Below are positions 33,001-45,198 of a DNA stretch of 64,000 nt, piece after piece. The position numbers and the translations under genes were made by a program. Under the pieces are notes generated by a model. It did no database searches. It was not told where the DNA came from and was given only the letters and a program-made list of their open reading frames with translations. Positions within the stretch are counted from its first letter, which is position 1. The number at the start of each line of letters is the position of its first letter. The stretch lies in the NCBI GenBank assembly GCA_025738555.1, contig JAOVFP010000017.1, forward strand, positions 2,542,001 to 2,606,000, in the 5' to 3' direction. The stretch comes from Cyathus striatus (lineage: Eukaryota > Basidiomycota > Agaricomycetes > Agaricales > Nidulariaceae).

Positions 33001-35529
33001 AAATTCAATTTTGTCTGTAGTAAATCCAAATCTCCGTGGTTTGCGGTTTGCGGTTTGCTGCTTATCTATTAATATGGGTATGTCTAGACATAAAACTGTG
33101 CATGGAATTGAAGCTTGAACAAGTTGGGCGAGCTTCAGGAGGCCACGGAACAAACACAAAAAGACTGCGATATGTAGCATCGATTCCACAGAAGTATAAG
33201 GTGAAAAGCTGTAAATGTATTCCATATTCCAGAAATTGTTTGGTTGATAAGCAGTGGTGAGGTTAGATTACTGTGTCTTAGATTCGCACCCTACTAGCTT
33301 AAGTTCAAGTTCTATTGGACGAGTCCAGGGTCTAAAGAGCATCTTGACTCTTGAGCCTACAGCTAATGTCAAACATTTGATTGATCTCTCGCTCATCGTT
33401 AATGAATAGCACTGATGATATTTGGGACTTGGTGAGTTATTCAAATGAAATATATGTAGTACGTATAGCTACTTACAGCCGCTGAGACTTGGCTGAGACT
33501 CGTGACTATCTGCTTCGGTTGCGTCGGGCCGAATTGAGGTAGCCGAACGGAATCGCGCACGGACCCCCATAAAACTGATAACGATCACATGACCGCGAAA
33601 ATCCTTGAAAAACATGAAAAACTCTCTCTTTTCAATTCCACCCTCGTCGGTCCCCCTCTGCAGAATGTATTTCCATCAGACTTTTTCTAAAACTTGCATG
33701 CTTTACGTTTAATTGTCTGCGTTTTTACATCTTGTCTTAGCATTGCTTGTCCCAAGGAGAACCTAGCTGTAAGTTCAATTCAGTCATTTCCGAATCTTCA
33801 TTTCGTGCTGATAATCATGATTCATAGCTATTACCGCGTACCGAGTACAAGCAAAGTTCTTGATAGCTCCACTAATACTTCTCCTATATAAGCAAGCAAC
33901 GCCCAAGGCGCTCTGTCCGCTTTCCTTCTATATCCTTACTCTAACCATGAAGTATTAAAAGTGGTAAAAATCGCGAAGGATAAGGATTTCATTTCATTCC
34001 ATATCACAGCCTACAAAACGAGGAATATACGGTCGAACCCGAGCAATAACGCCTTCCGTTCTGATTAAATGTTGGCTTACATACGAGGCAATTTTTGACT
34101 GCTCTGAGGTATAGTTTGCGCTACATCCTCACGAAGGTTTAATATCTGCTTAATTCCCCTGGAATCGCAGATCGTACTCTAGGTATAACTAGATGTACCG
34201 TGGCACTGGTACTGGCAGATCCCAAGGCGTTATGCGTACGCCATCACGTTACTTGAGCCTCTAAGGCCCTAAGGGGAAGGGGACTTTGTCGGTTTGCGAT
34301 TAAGGACCTGTGGCTACCGACCTAGCAAAGCTTCGCCAACAGCTCTCCGCAATCGGACGCTACGGTAACCCGGTACGATGCAGGCCTCTGCTATGAATAT
34401 CGCTAAAAGGGACAATCGAGAGGATGTTAAGTCACGTCTAGGATAAGTTGAAGAAGGTCGGATATTCGAAATGGTAAGCCCGAATCCTTCTTTTGTTGAG
34501 TGATGATTTCGTTGCCGCCCCAGTCGTAGTCCTTCAGGATCTTGACGAACGGCAGAGCACAAGCCAAACAGTTGCACCTCTGACATTTCCCCCATTTGCT
34601 TCTTTATCGTTGTGACTAGTCGCTGACGAGACTTTCCAGCAGGATCCCCGATGCGCCCAGGTGAAGTTATAACGGCAGCTTGTGTTCTTCTCCCCTGTAT
34701 GAGATACGCTCAAGGCACTTGAAAGCACTGTCTCCTAAGATCCCAGAAGCCAGGTACTAAGGCCTGCTACAGGAGGCTCTGTCTACTTTCCGCCCGCGGA
34801 CGAAAGGAAGGATATCAATCACAAGCAAGGATCTTCCCGGCCTGTCGCTCAGTACGAACGTCGGCCCTTTCGGTATATTCGTGGCAGATGCTCCACCCTT
34901 TTGTAGACTTCTCGCTGCAGGTGATGCTAGGTAATGTATACCATTTTGTCGTGATAGTGAACGAGAAGAAGTCGTGAACAATGTGGACGAACTATGTGTC
35001 ATATGCTGTATTCTATTTTTTGTCGATGATTATGTCTTCCTGCTTCTTTCAATGAATATCATAGAATAGACACACTTCATTGTACAATAAATGGGCTATG
35101 TGGGCTGTGCGTTTCACATCGGGGAAACGGCTATCGCAAATCAATGATGTTCAAGGGCGTCGCTTGCGTCGATGACGACCCATGAGCTGGTCATTTGCTT
35201 GCTTCTCTTGTTCTTTCATCTTATTCTTCGTTCTCGCGACGAAGTCATCCTTGAGACCCAATCAGACTGCTCACTTGATGAAGCCTGGTGATAAGCATCC
35301 ATGTGGAATGACATCCTGCTTCGCGTACGACTTTCCCGCCGTTAGCATTCATTCCCATCCATCAACTATGACCGCACCACCCTGGTCACTACCACGCTGC
35401 AACGGATTTTTAGAATTGCGGAAAACATATTAATCTCCTTCTCAAGGTCAAGATAGAATGCCGCTTCTCTGGTATCATTCTGTGGTACCGTTCGACTTTT
35501 CGAGCATTCCCCAGACTCTCTTTGACACT
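27091..35529. other. 8.4-kb region without a supported gene
   Basis: Only short frames (up to about 120 codons) with no domain, signal peptide plus body, or splice-extended continuation. A TATATAAGC at 33885-33893 with an ATGAAG 50-60 nt downstream looks like a secreted-protein promoter, but the frame closes after three codons. A TATAAAGG at 28057-28064 (minus) likewise leads nowhere clear. A small TTTGCGG triplication lies near 33040. Possibly old gene or transposon remains beyond recognition. Confidence 0.45.
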
Positions 35530-38500
35530 ATGGCGAGCGCTCTGTGGTATCTCACCGCTTTGCTAGCAACCAGCCCGTTTCTTCCCAAAGGCGTTCCGAA
35601 GGTGCAGGGGTTTCAGCGCAGTATCTTTTGGGCCTAGGTGAGCAGAGTTTTCTCTTTTCTGCGTAGAGAAAGGAAAGGCTCACTGCTGAGCGATTCTTGA
35701 TGTTCAGGAATTGGGGATATTACTGGGTAACTTATCTTTCATCTGACAGTTTTTTGCGACATATCGCTCATGTCTTCTATTCTCAACAAGCCCGGTGGTA
35801 GAAACGAACATGATGGTACCTAAACCTATCTATCTGCTTAACCCGTGAAATCGACTTCTTATCGAACCTTTACGCAGGGGTATGCCTCACTGTCACAGAC
35901 TGATACCGGACTGCACATGCGCGAGAGAAGTCGCGCTTTCATTGTTGCAGATGCATCTTCTCCAAGCAACAGAATTGTCTTCATCAATGCAGGTGTGTAT
36001 TTTTGTCATTTGGAGCTTTCTCTTGCGAGTGTATCGGGAATAAATTTTGCTGGGGATCGTTGAAGTTACGATATGACACTCGCTGCTTTCTAAGAATAAC
36101 ATCTTATGCCAGTGAAACTATGTATTGACTACCTATGTCTGCCTAGACATTGCTATGGGTGATACCGGTGTTCGCCGAAGCATCGTATCGCAGCTTAGCT
36201 CCCAATACCCAGGACTGTACACCAACGAAAATATCGCCTTCGTTGGAACACATCAACACTCTGGAGTCGGCGGATACCTTGAGAACCTCCTTCCCCAAAT
36301 CACTGCTCTGGGCTATGTAAAGCAAACCGCAGATGCAATCGTCGCAGGAACTGTCACAGCTGTACAGAGGGCCCATAACAGTCTGGCTCCTGGGAAGCTT
36401 AGTGTCGGAAACACGACTATCCTGGATGCGAACATCAACCGCTCCCCTACTGCTTACCTCGCCAATCCTGCCGATGAGCGAGCTCAGTATCAGTTTGACC
36501 AGGATAAGGACATGTCATTGCTTAGATTTGACGATGTGAACGGTAATGCCAGGGGATTCCTGAGTTTCTTTGCCGTTCACGGTACGAGTCTGTACAATGT
36601 GAGCTTATTTGTCATGTTTTCGGTCCGAGTTTGACTTAGGGTCAATACTCTTGTACAGAATAACACCCTCGTCAGCTCTGATAACAAGGGCATAGCGGCC
36701 TATCTGTATGAAGGTATCGTCACACTAGGGATATCGTTCGCCTCCGTTGCTTATTGTGGTTTTAAACTTAGCATCGGTCGAGCCAAACTCTATGCCTGGG
36801 AACACCACTTTTGTAGCTGGCTTTACCCAAGGTGTGATTTCTTTCCCATATCACTATTACCGATATCAGATTATGACTGACGATGACTCCCCTCTGACTA
36901 GCAAACGTCGGTGATACCAGCCCTAACACGTGTGTATCAGCGCCCACTTCGTACATTTTCCTCGTGTACTGACAGGGCGCATGAACTCCTTTTTCAGCCT
37001 CGGACCAGTGTGTGAGAGTCCCGGAAAGCCGTATGATGGCCAGCCATGCGACGCTGACCATTCTACCTGTGGCGGAACCGTCGCGGATTGCAAAGGACGG
37101 TGAGTTATGATATCATACCCTCATTATTGTCATTGTTTTCGCAACCGAATACTGACCGTACGCTTGCCCAACTCGTGTTCAGTGGCCCGGGCTTCCGCAT
37201 TTCGGATTTCGAGTCCAACAGAATCATCGGGGAGAAGCAATTCGAGGGCGCCCGCACAATCATGAATTCCTCACTCCGCCCTATCAGTGGATCTGTCAAG
37301 AGTGTTCATGTCTATTTGAATATGTGCGTCAGAAGCTTCTCTTCGTTCTCCGATGTTAAATTTCCCGCGCCTTTCTCTGATTCATGTTCTACATCTCTTC
37401 TAGGGCCAACCATTCGTTTGCCCTTCCTAATGGCACCACGGTGCAGACTTGTCCAGCTGCTATGGGTTAGTACCTATAATATATATTAGAACCCCACAAT
37501 CCCATTTGTTTTCTATTACTGTTCTTTAATTACTAACGGACGTCCCCGTGCAGGTTTCTCATTCGCTGGTGGAACGACGTTAGTGACTTCTGCTCTACGT
37601 TCCGCGGACATCATCAGTTGCTGAACGCGTTCAAACCCCCTTACTAACTATTATCTACCAAACAGTGATGGTCCGGGTGCATTTGACTTCGTTCAAGGTG
37701 ATAATTCGAGCAACCCTCAGTATGTAGAACACACTTGGTCATGTCGTTATAACTCATTCGCATTGGTTAGGAATCCGTTCTGGGAGATCGTAAAAGGTTA
37801 ATTACCCCATGGTTTGTTCTTGAAGGTGATCCGCTGACCTGGTGTTTTTCGCTCCTATTTCAACCAATCCGCATCGGTCTTTGTTCTGTCCCGCCCATTG
37901 AACTTCCTTCACCACATCTCAGGCGCGGTAACCCTCCACCATCTGCTGCACAGATAGCCTGCCAAGATCCTAAACCCATTCTTCTGAATACGGTAAGCAG
38001 ACACTTGTGCCGCCTCGCCGATCGGCACGGTACTGATAGGTACCTGTGGTTATTTTTGAATAGGGTTACGCACACCTACCATATGAATGGTCTCCAAGTA
38101 CTGTCGATATCCAGATGCTACGAGTCGGGAACTTTGGTATGTCGCCCCTTTAACTGTGCATCAGTAAATGGCACATCTGCTTTTCTGTTGGAATATCGGC
38201 TCAAGCTAACTGGTACTATTAATTGCAGTCATGCTCATCATGCCAGGTTAGTCGTGGGATGAACAGACGCCCATTAAGATAGTAATCCTAATCTGGTTGT
38301 ACCCTATTATTTCATAGGCGAGCTTACTACAATGGCTGGAAGACGGATAAGGTCTGTGATATATTTCATATCGTGGTTCTTTCATTGACAAAATCCGACC
38401 GATTCGTCCTTTTCATGTTCTTCCCATCGGCTTCCCTTCTTTCCCATGATCATCGTCATCTTAAACATGTCCACTTCGCGATCTGAATAACGAAACCCCG

Positions 38501-39601
38501 ACCCACAGAGAGGCCATTCGCGTCAAATTGATCTCGTCGGGGGTCCTCGGCTCGGACGCGTATGTTGTGTTAGCGGGTCCGGCTAACACTTATGCTCACT
38601 ACGTCACTACGCGAGAGGAGTACGGTGTTCAGCGGTACGAAGGCGCAAGCACCATCTTTGGCCAGTGTGAGTCTCGGCTTCTATTTTTGGTTTCCTTCCC
38701 GACGACTTGTCCTTTCTGTACTTCGCACCCCATAGGGGCTCTTTGACAATCCGTAAGGGCTGCGGCTTAGTAACACCCCCGTTTCAGATACACTTGAGGC
38801 GTATATCGACAAATACTCCAGTCTTGTGCCTTTCCTTGCTGATAATGCCCCTGGCACCCCGGCTTCGGACGCTGCACCCCCTGAGCAAACTTCGAAGGCC
38901 ATTTCTCTTCAGGTTAGCTAATCATCGAGTCATCTACTTACATTGCAAGTGGCTTACAGTAGCTTTGCTCCACCTAGACTCAAGTCGTATTTGACGCCGC
39001 GCCCATTGGAAAGAAATTTGGTAACGTTCTCTCAGATGTGAATAGCACCCCGTACCATGCCGGAGACAACGTTTCAGCCCAATTCGTTGGCGCTAACCCA
39101 AGAGTGAGTCTATCTGATCTCACATGTCTTGAACCATGGGTTAACATTACTTCATAGAACAACCTTCGACTTGAAGGAACTTTCTTGACCGTAGATCAGC
39201 AAGTATCTGGCCAATGGAAGACTGTAAGATCGGATTCTCACCCTTCTACCGTATATGAATGGAATAGGACAAGTACGGTATGTATTACTCTTCTGCTTGA
39301 ACTTGACCGCGCTTGATACATTCTCTGCCCCAGGTACTAGGGACGAGCACCGTTACGCTCTCTTGGTGAGTTACAACCCCTTTCTAGATGTATGGCTTAA
39401 ATGAATAATGAATATCTCCCAGGACTATCGAAAGCGGTACACCTGGTAAGAGCTCTTTTCATTTATGGTATCTTGAAGCTCGCTGATCGGGACCGCCTTG
39501 CAGCTGGAACCTACCGCCTTGTGTATTATGGAGACTCGAAGCCTCTCATAGGGTCAATCTCATCCTTCAGCGGAACTTCCTCATCTTTCACTATTGCCTA
39601 A
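35530..39601 (+). CDS. Neutral (alkaline) ceramidase, 25 exons
   Basis: Secretory enzyme that hydrolyses ceramide to sphingosine and fatty acid. Starts MASALWYLTALLATS (signal peptide). Exon ends include 35637, 35726, 35815, 35992, 36598, 36713, 36831, 36929, 37099, 37323, 37465, 37578, 37719, 37796, 37992, 38136, 38246, 38351, 38666, 38912, 39103, 39277, 39365, 39445, with the stop at 39599-39601. Landmarks: LGIGDITGPVVETNMMGYA, TGLHMRERSRAFI, zinc-site VGTHQHSG (about residue 125), AVHGTSLYNNNTLVSSDNKG (active-site serine region), GFTQANVGDTSPNTLG, NTYAHYVTT, and the C-terminal Ig-like GTYRLVYYGDSKP. Two 1-nt deletions are inferred, in exon 1 before VSAQYLLGLG and in the CCC run of exon 15 (near 37933). 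With both restored the exons sum to 2151 nt, 716 aa, normal for the family. Confidence 0.92.
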
Positions 39602-39784
39602 TTGTCCAGTTTTATGGTCAACCCATATTATACAATAGTTGTTGACGCTTGTGTTATCCGACTATGTGATGGAACTATTTAGGTTACTGTATGTACATAT
39701 ATACCCCGCTTTAGGCTGCTTGCGTCTTCCACTAGGGCCTGAATGCTGCCTCGAGGTTTACATGCGGTAGAATCACACGTTTCT

Positions 39785-39791
39785 TATAAAG
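39785..39791 (+). promoter_or_regulatory. TATA box before the unrecognised gene
   Basis: TATAAAG, 56 nt upstream of ATG 39847. A CTCTTTCTCAG splice-acceptor-like sequence lies between, so an upstream exon is also possible. Confidence 0.35.
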
Positions 39792-39846
39792 TGGTCTCTT
39801 TCTCAGCTTGATCTCGCCATTGAACTACTTGAGCGCCTTCTATATC

Positions 39847-40409
39847 ATGTTCCGCAATTTCACGCGTCAACTTGCGGCTGCGAGCGCCGGGAATGCTGAT
39901 GAATCCAAGAAGGTCTTATCACCCATGCTGCGGCCAGACATTTATAGCGCAATTGATAAAGCAAAGTCGTGGATTTCTGGTGGGATTGGGAGCGGTCAGG
40001 CGGGAGACGGGGTGACCTATGGTCCCATTTTAGGCCTTATCCAGAAGCATTTCCCTAACATAACTGTGGGACTGGATTCTATAGGCCAGGTAGAAGCTGA
40101 GATTGCTATCGTTGTTGGGGGAGTAACAAATATGGTGATGGAGCTCAGCAACTGGGAGCCTATGGCCGGGGGATGGCCATGCGAACATGGGCTGATGCGC
40201 TCGTTACCGCTTACAATCGAGCAACGGGACAGAAAGATTTAATTGCCAAAGGAATTACAAGGGGCCTCAACGAGAATACAGATGTCACACTCATGACCAA
40301 AGAATTTACTGCAAAAATTCAGATTATCTCTTGCTTAAAGACGGGTGAGACCGAGCTCATTTTATCAGGTTCGGGAATTGCAGCTGATGATCATCGGCAA
40401 CAAACTTAG
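39847..40409 (+). CDS. Unrecognised protein, one frameshift in a G run
   Basis: Two adjoining frames read as one protein if the GGGGG run at about 40166-40170 had one more G: the first carries MFRNFTRQLAAASAGNADES to NWEPMAGG, the second continues MAMRTWADALVTAYNRATGQ to the stop at 40407-40409. That gives about 187 aa. No signal peptide. It is glycine- and alanine-rich (SWISGGIGSGQAGDGVTYG), with a hydrophobic EIAIVVGGVTNMVMEL stretch. I do not recognise the family. It sits 245 bp downstream of the ceramidase on the same strand. Coding status rests on frame length and on the clean homopolymer join. Confidence 0.45.
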
Positions 40410-40760
40410 TTAGCACAAGAATTTATGGGACCGGAAGCGATGAAGCAAGGAGGGCTGAAGCAGTGTGGAGTTCGAAGTTCATGTGAAGATTGTTCATGGG
40501 TATAACTACATACATCGGATATGTAATAAAGTATAATGGAATCTTCTTCACTCGTCGATACAAACGAAGAAACTACAAGTTCTATGGATACTAATGGGTA
40601 TAGCAAATACGAATAACAGGAGAAATACAATATCTGGAGTCTCGGATTAATTGCCGTTGGTGAAGATAGCATATATAAAAGGACTCACGGCATTAATTAA
40701 CTCGGTAGCGAACAGACCATGTCGTCATAATAGTATACAATAAATTAATGCTTTTACAAC
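40410..40760. other. Spacer between the unrecognised gene and the TEA gene
   Basis: About 350 bp, convergent 3' flanks, AT-rich, no gene. Confidence 0.35.
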
Positions 40761-42886
40761 TTATTGAAGCACCTAGGAGTCGTAAATATGATGCTAATGA
40801 GTATGGAGAAAAAAACATACGGGGATGTAGTTTTGTACATTGGCCGGAAATGACACCGCCATAGGAGATCGCATCTCCTCATCGCAAGCACTAAGTTGGT
40901 CAAAATCGGATCCACAACCAGACGACAAGGATACGGGGGAAGACATATTCCATTGTTCGTTCGTCTTTGGCAGACAGTTGGCGCCGTAAAATGGTTTTTG
41001 GTATCCCATATCCATTGGCATCCCTTCATTCCCTGGCATAACGAACAAATCAAAGTCGCTAAAGTCTAGCTGGGAGGAAGGTTGGATGATCTTGACGTGG
41101 TCTTGAGTTTGAAAGTCTCCGGGAAAGGGCTGAAAGTCCTGGTTAAGAAAGCTACTGGGGTAGCTGAACTTGTACATCGCGGAAAAAGTTATTGAGCCGT
41201 CTGAGTCTTGTACACGCTGTATAATAGTGAATTGTGTGGGATCTAGATATACATGTCAGGAATCGAAAATATTGTCGTCCGTTATGAACATACCTGGGGA
41301 TTGACAAAGAGTCGGCCAAAATTCGGGTGCCAGAGTGGTTTTATAGAGATGAAGAGATGAATCAGTCGGGGCATTCCCAAAATATTCCATTGGGACGGCT
41401 TCCGAGTGTACGTCTCCCCAGGACCATAGACCAGGAAATGTGATGTTGGCGAATGGCTTGACGACGAAGACAATGTGATTGTTGGGTCGATATTGCGAAT
41501 ATGTCGAGGTCGGTCCGCAGAACGAACTGGGTAATAGCCTTTGGACATGCAAACCTCTTCATCAATTCTAGGAAGACCTTGTGACCCATTGTCCACGACA
41601 TCAACTGGCAAAAGGTCGATATAAACAACAGGTTGTCTCATGTATTCACTGTTCCCAACACCACGGTAGAGAAGGTTCTGAAGGGTGGCATGTGCGTCGG
41701 TGGGTGTACTGGGTGTAGACCCATCGCTGCTAGAATCGCCATCATCACGAAGCGATGAAGATGCAAAATTGGGAGAAAGAGACTGTGTAGGACGGGGGAG
41801 ACGACGAATTGGGGAAAGCAGGCTCAATACTATGAACGTAATGTAAGTCAGGGTGGCCAATTAACTGATGTTGTGGAGCTTACGTTTCTTTCCACCGCAT
41901 GTATCCCTCAGTTGTTGTAAGCGGCTGCCAACTTGTTTGGCAGTTCTCCTCTTGCCAGTCTTGTCGAAGATGTAGTCCGAAATAAACCTGTTTCTCATAG
42001 GGAAACGACCCAATAATCGCGTCTCGCGCGAATCATCAGGGGTGTAGTTTTCGAGGCCTGGAGTGTAATGCGTTAGATCCCAGCAGCAAATAGAGAGATA
42101 TGAGTATACCTTCAATTAAGGCAGCCTCAAGTTCAGGAGGCCAAACAACTTCGCCGCCCCTCAGAGTTTTCCAGCTCTTCCGGCCTTTCACAACTGACTG
42201 GAAGACGTCTTGGGTGCAGGTGCTGAAGGGGGGACACTTGAGAGCCTCGACATTGGATCTTGAGACGCAAGACACGGATGGTGAGTTCGATAGGGAGGTA
42301 GAGGTCATGGTTGTTCCGTTCATTGAAGAGGGTAGAGAAGCTTGGATGGTAAGACCTTAAGATTCTTTCCTTTATATCTCCATCCACGGTTCCAGTACAT
42401 CTCCGGGTCAATCGTGTTAATACAATAATTCGGCTGCTACGCCAAACCAAATCAAGATGAGGATCTCGTAATCCTTGAAGTGGATTAGCCCACAGGAGGT
42501 AAGGCTATCCAGATTGAGATAAAGCTAGAAGAGCAACATACCGGATTCACGAAGTTGTAACCTTCGGTGTGATCGAAGGAGATTGTCCGTGCAGAGCCTT
42601 GGGAAGCGTGGCTGTTTGGTGCGCGTCTTGGTAAAAAGTGAGTCTTGTCCGAAGCGAGAATGATTGAGTGCCGTGTCAAAATAATTATGTTTGGTCCATT
42701 GGACATATGAAAGGAAGGTCTCCGAGATCTTTGGTCGAGGATGCCATCTATTCCCCCATGTGCGATTGCGGCGTTTGGCTTTTTAACATCATCTTCTGAT
42801 ATTTCAGTACATAAGCTGAGAGATCTGCGCGGGTATCCTCGATATAGAGCAGGGTCATATTGGGACGTAGCCGCCAGCTTGGGCAT
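40761..42886 (-). CDS. TEA/ATTS-domain transcription factor
   Basis: DNA-binding regulator of the AbaA/Tec1/TEAD family. N-terminus MPKLAATSQYDPALYRGYPR at 42886. The TEA domain is split over two exons. The first half (KGRKSWKTL...VVWPPELEAALIEG, near 42115-42190) is joined through an intron to the second (GRFPMRNRFISDYIF, GKRRTAKQVGSRLQQL, 41880-42058), which carries the recognition helix. Then come a Ser/Pro-rich linker, the family C-terminal region PVVYIDLLPVDV...RIDEEVCMSKGY, VVKPFANITFPGLWSWGDVH and SPDPTQFTIIQ across a 51-nt intron, and a TMP/Ser-rich tail. Frame slips are needed near 41480 (TT run) and between the WRSSR segment and the TEA domain (42320-42340). A GTATGT...CTCCTAG intron may place the stop at 40761; otherwise at 40794. 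Inferred role: developmental regulation. Confidence 0.85.
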
Positions 42887-45198
42887 ACCGTGACCCTACC
42901 GGTATTGATCGATTGTTACTTACAAAAGGGGTAATCAGAAGCGCTTTGGGCGTCCCATCGTAAGTTACCGATATTTCTTCATAAGGTACCAGTCCCAAGG
43001 ACTAGGATGGACCAGCTGGACGGCGCGCGAGAATATTTCTGCATTAACACATATTAAGGCGGATAGCTCGACGGATTTACAGGGAAAAAGAACGTCGGAG
43101 CTGGTAGGGAGGCAGGATCATCAAAAGAAAAGAGCAAACCCGGTTGTTTCGCGTGCCATTTTGACGAACCTTTCGAGAATCGTGCAGACTTGACCTCCGC
43201 CTTGCCTCTTCCCGAAATGATTTATTACCAACAGAAATTGCGCACAAGTAAAGTGGTTTTCGATGTTTCGCAAGAATAAATATCTGCAGAGGCCCCTTGA
43301 TCGAATTGTAGAGGAAAGAAAGGGATGTCACCAAACAGTTTGAATCCCTATCTGCCTATCAGTGAGCAACGCTATTAAAATTGACTTTCCTTAACGGAGC
43401 TATTTTATCGTGCCGTTTCGGAAGCATTTTCGAGCATGGACTGTCTAAAGCTTCATATCAGTAAGCTAGTAGATACTGACCAAATACCAATACACGATTC
43501 CGCTGAGGTATTACCCCTATTTTGCTAGATATCCCAGCAGCTCGTCTTCGTCAATATAATAAGATCTATCTTTAAGTTTCAGCTTGCGTATTTGAACGCA
43601 GCAATGTTACACGGCCCTTCAAAAAAATTTCACCTAATGGGTAGATAGCGGAGAGAGCTCTTACTGATTTGATGATTGGCTATGCGTATCCTCGACGATA
43701 CTGAAGTTTCTCTGCCTACCAACAATTCCAGTAGTCAAAGATGATAAAAATAACAACCCACAGACAGTATGCATCTTGGGGTTAGAGCGATTCGAAGCTG
43801 GAAACAAGATGAACTTCTCGAAGTCCAGAGATCTACAGCTTCTTGTTCATGGTCCAGCATCAGGGTCTTCCATTATTTCAACCAGCGCAACAAGCATTTC
43901 ATAGATTGTGGATCAACATATGAATTCGTGAGGTTGACATGAAGCATTCGCAATGTTTTTTGGGATAGAATAACAAGTATTATCAATTGATGATGTTCTG
44001 GTTCGATTCCAGCTGTATCTATCCATGTTTCGTTCTTTGATTCTGCTTAATCTGTGTCGGAGCATGAGAGACATTGAGGGCCATATGTATATTTGCATGA
44101 CAGAGTGAGAAAAGTAGGGGTTGATAGGAACTTCAAGCTATCAGAGCTTGTTTCGAGCCTTTTGGCTCCAATCTAGAGCGTACACGTCTGCAGTGAGAGT
44201 GATTGCTGAGTCATATAGGAATATTGTCAGGTGTAGCTTCTGAATTAGCACTTCGAAAACTAGATCCTTCGAGTCTGCTTTGATTCTGTTTCATGCAACC
44301 GAGGAGACATGAAGAATGCCTGTTTCTTGAGTGCTTCGCAATAGCAACGAATTGGGCTATGTCATAGAGCAAGCGTGGGAGACGTAAAGGAAATGTCAAT
44401 GTTCATAAGCAATAGATTAGATAGTAAAGAGCAATAGCCAATGGACAAGTGACTTCAGCATTGGACCGGAAGAATTCAAGTAGAAGAACGAAAGAGAAAG
44501 AGGCGATTTCAACGGCATCCAAGCTTTAGTCCCCGTTGCTTGTCAGTGTTGATATCCCTTATTGGAATCAAACACATCAACATTTGAGGCGGCCCATCCC
44601 GTCCAAAGTCCGTTCTGAATCTCCAGGTCCGGCCTCGAGGCTCTTGGACGTATCTTCAATTTTCAAAAATACTGGGAAATATATGTCATATTTCTGAACG
44701 TGCTTCGTATTTCTCCAGAGGGATATATTGGGATTCAAGATGTCCCTTTCAGCGCACAGACTCCACAAGACTGATAAATGTCAACATTTACTCTAGGAGT
44801 CAGCCCATGGCGGAACCCATGACACCAAGTAGTAGGAAAATCATATATGTGCCAGTAGATACATTGCCAAAGTTTCTCTGATGTATCGACTAGTGGAAGG
44901 TAGTGCGGCCCGCTAGGTTCAATGGCGCTATGAGCGATCAAAGTACTTGCTTTGATTCTTAACAGGATGTACGCTCGTCATCGCTATTACTAGCTGAAAT
45001 CGTGAATATCCTTACATCATATATATCGACGAAAAGTAACCTGGGGTGTAGGTTGCAGTTAAATTATGGGGTATAATAAGTAAAAGTACGAAGATACAAA
45101 AGAGCAGACATCCAAAACCGTCTCCAAAATACTATTTATAACATAGCCTAGTCCATAACATCATAGTCCAAGTACATAATAGTCCTTTTAACTGTTCT
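42887..45198. other. 2.3-kb region without a supported gene
   Basis: Upstream region of the TEA-domain gene (long upstream regions are usual for developmental regulators), followed by short random frames. No domain seen. Confidence 0.4.
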
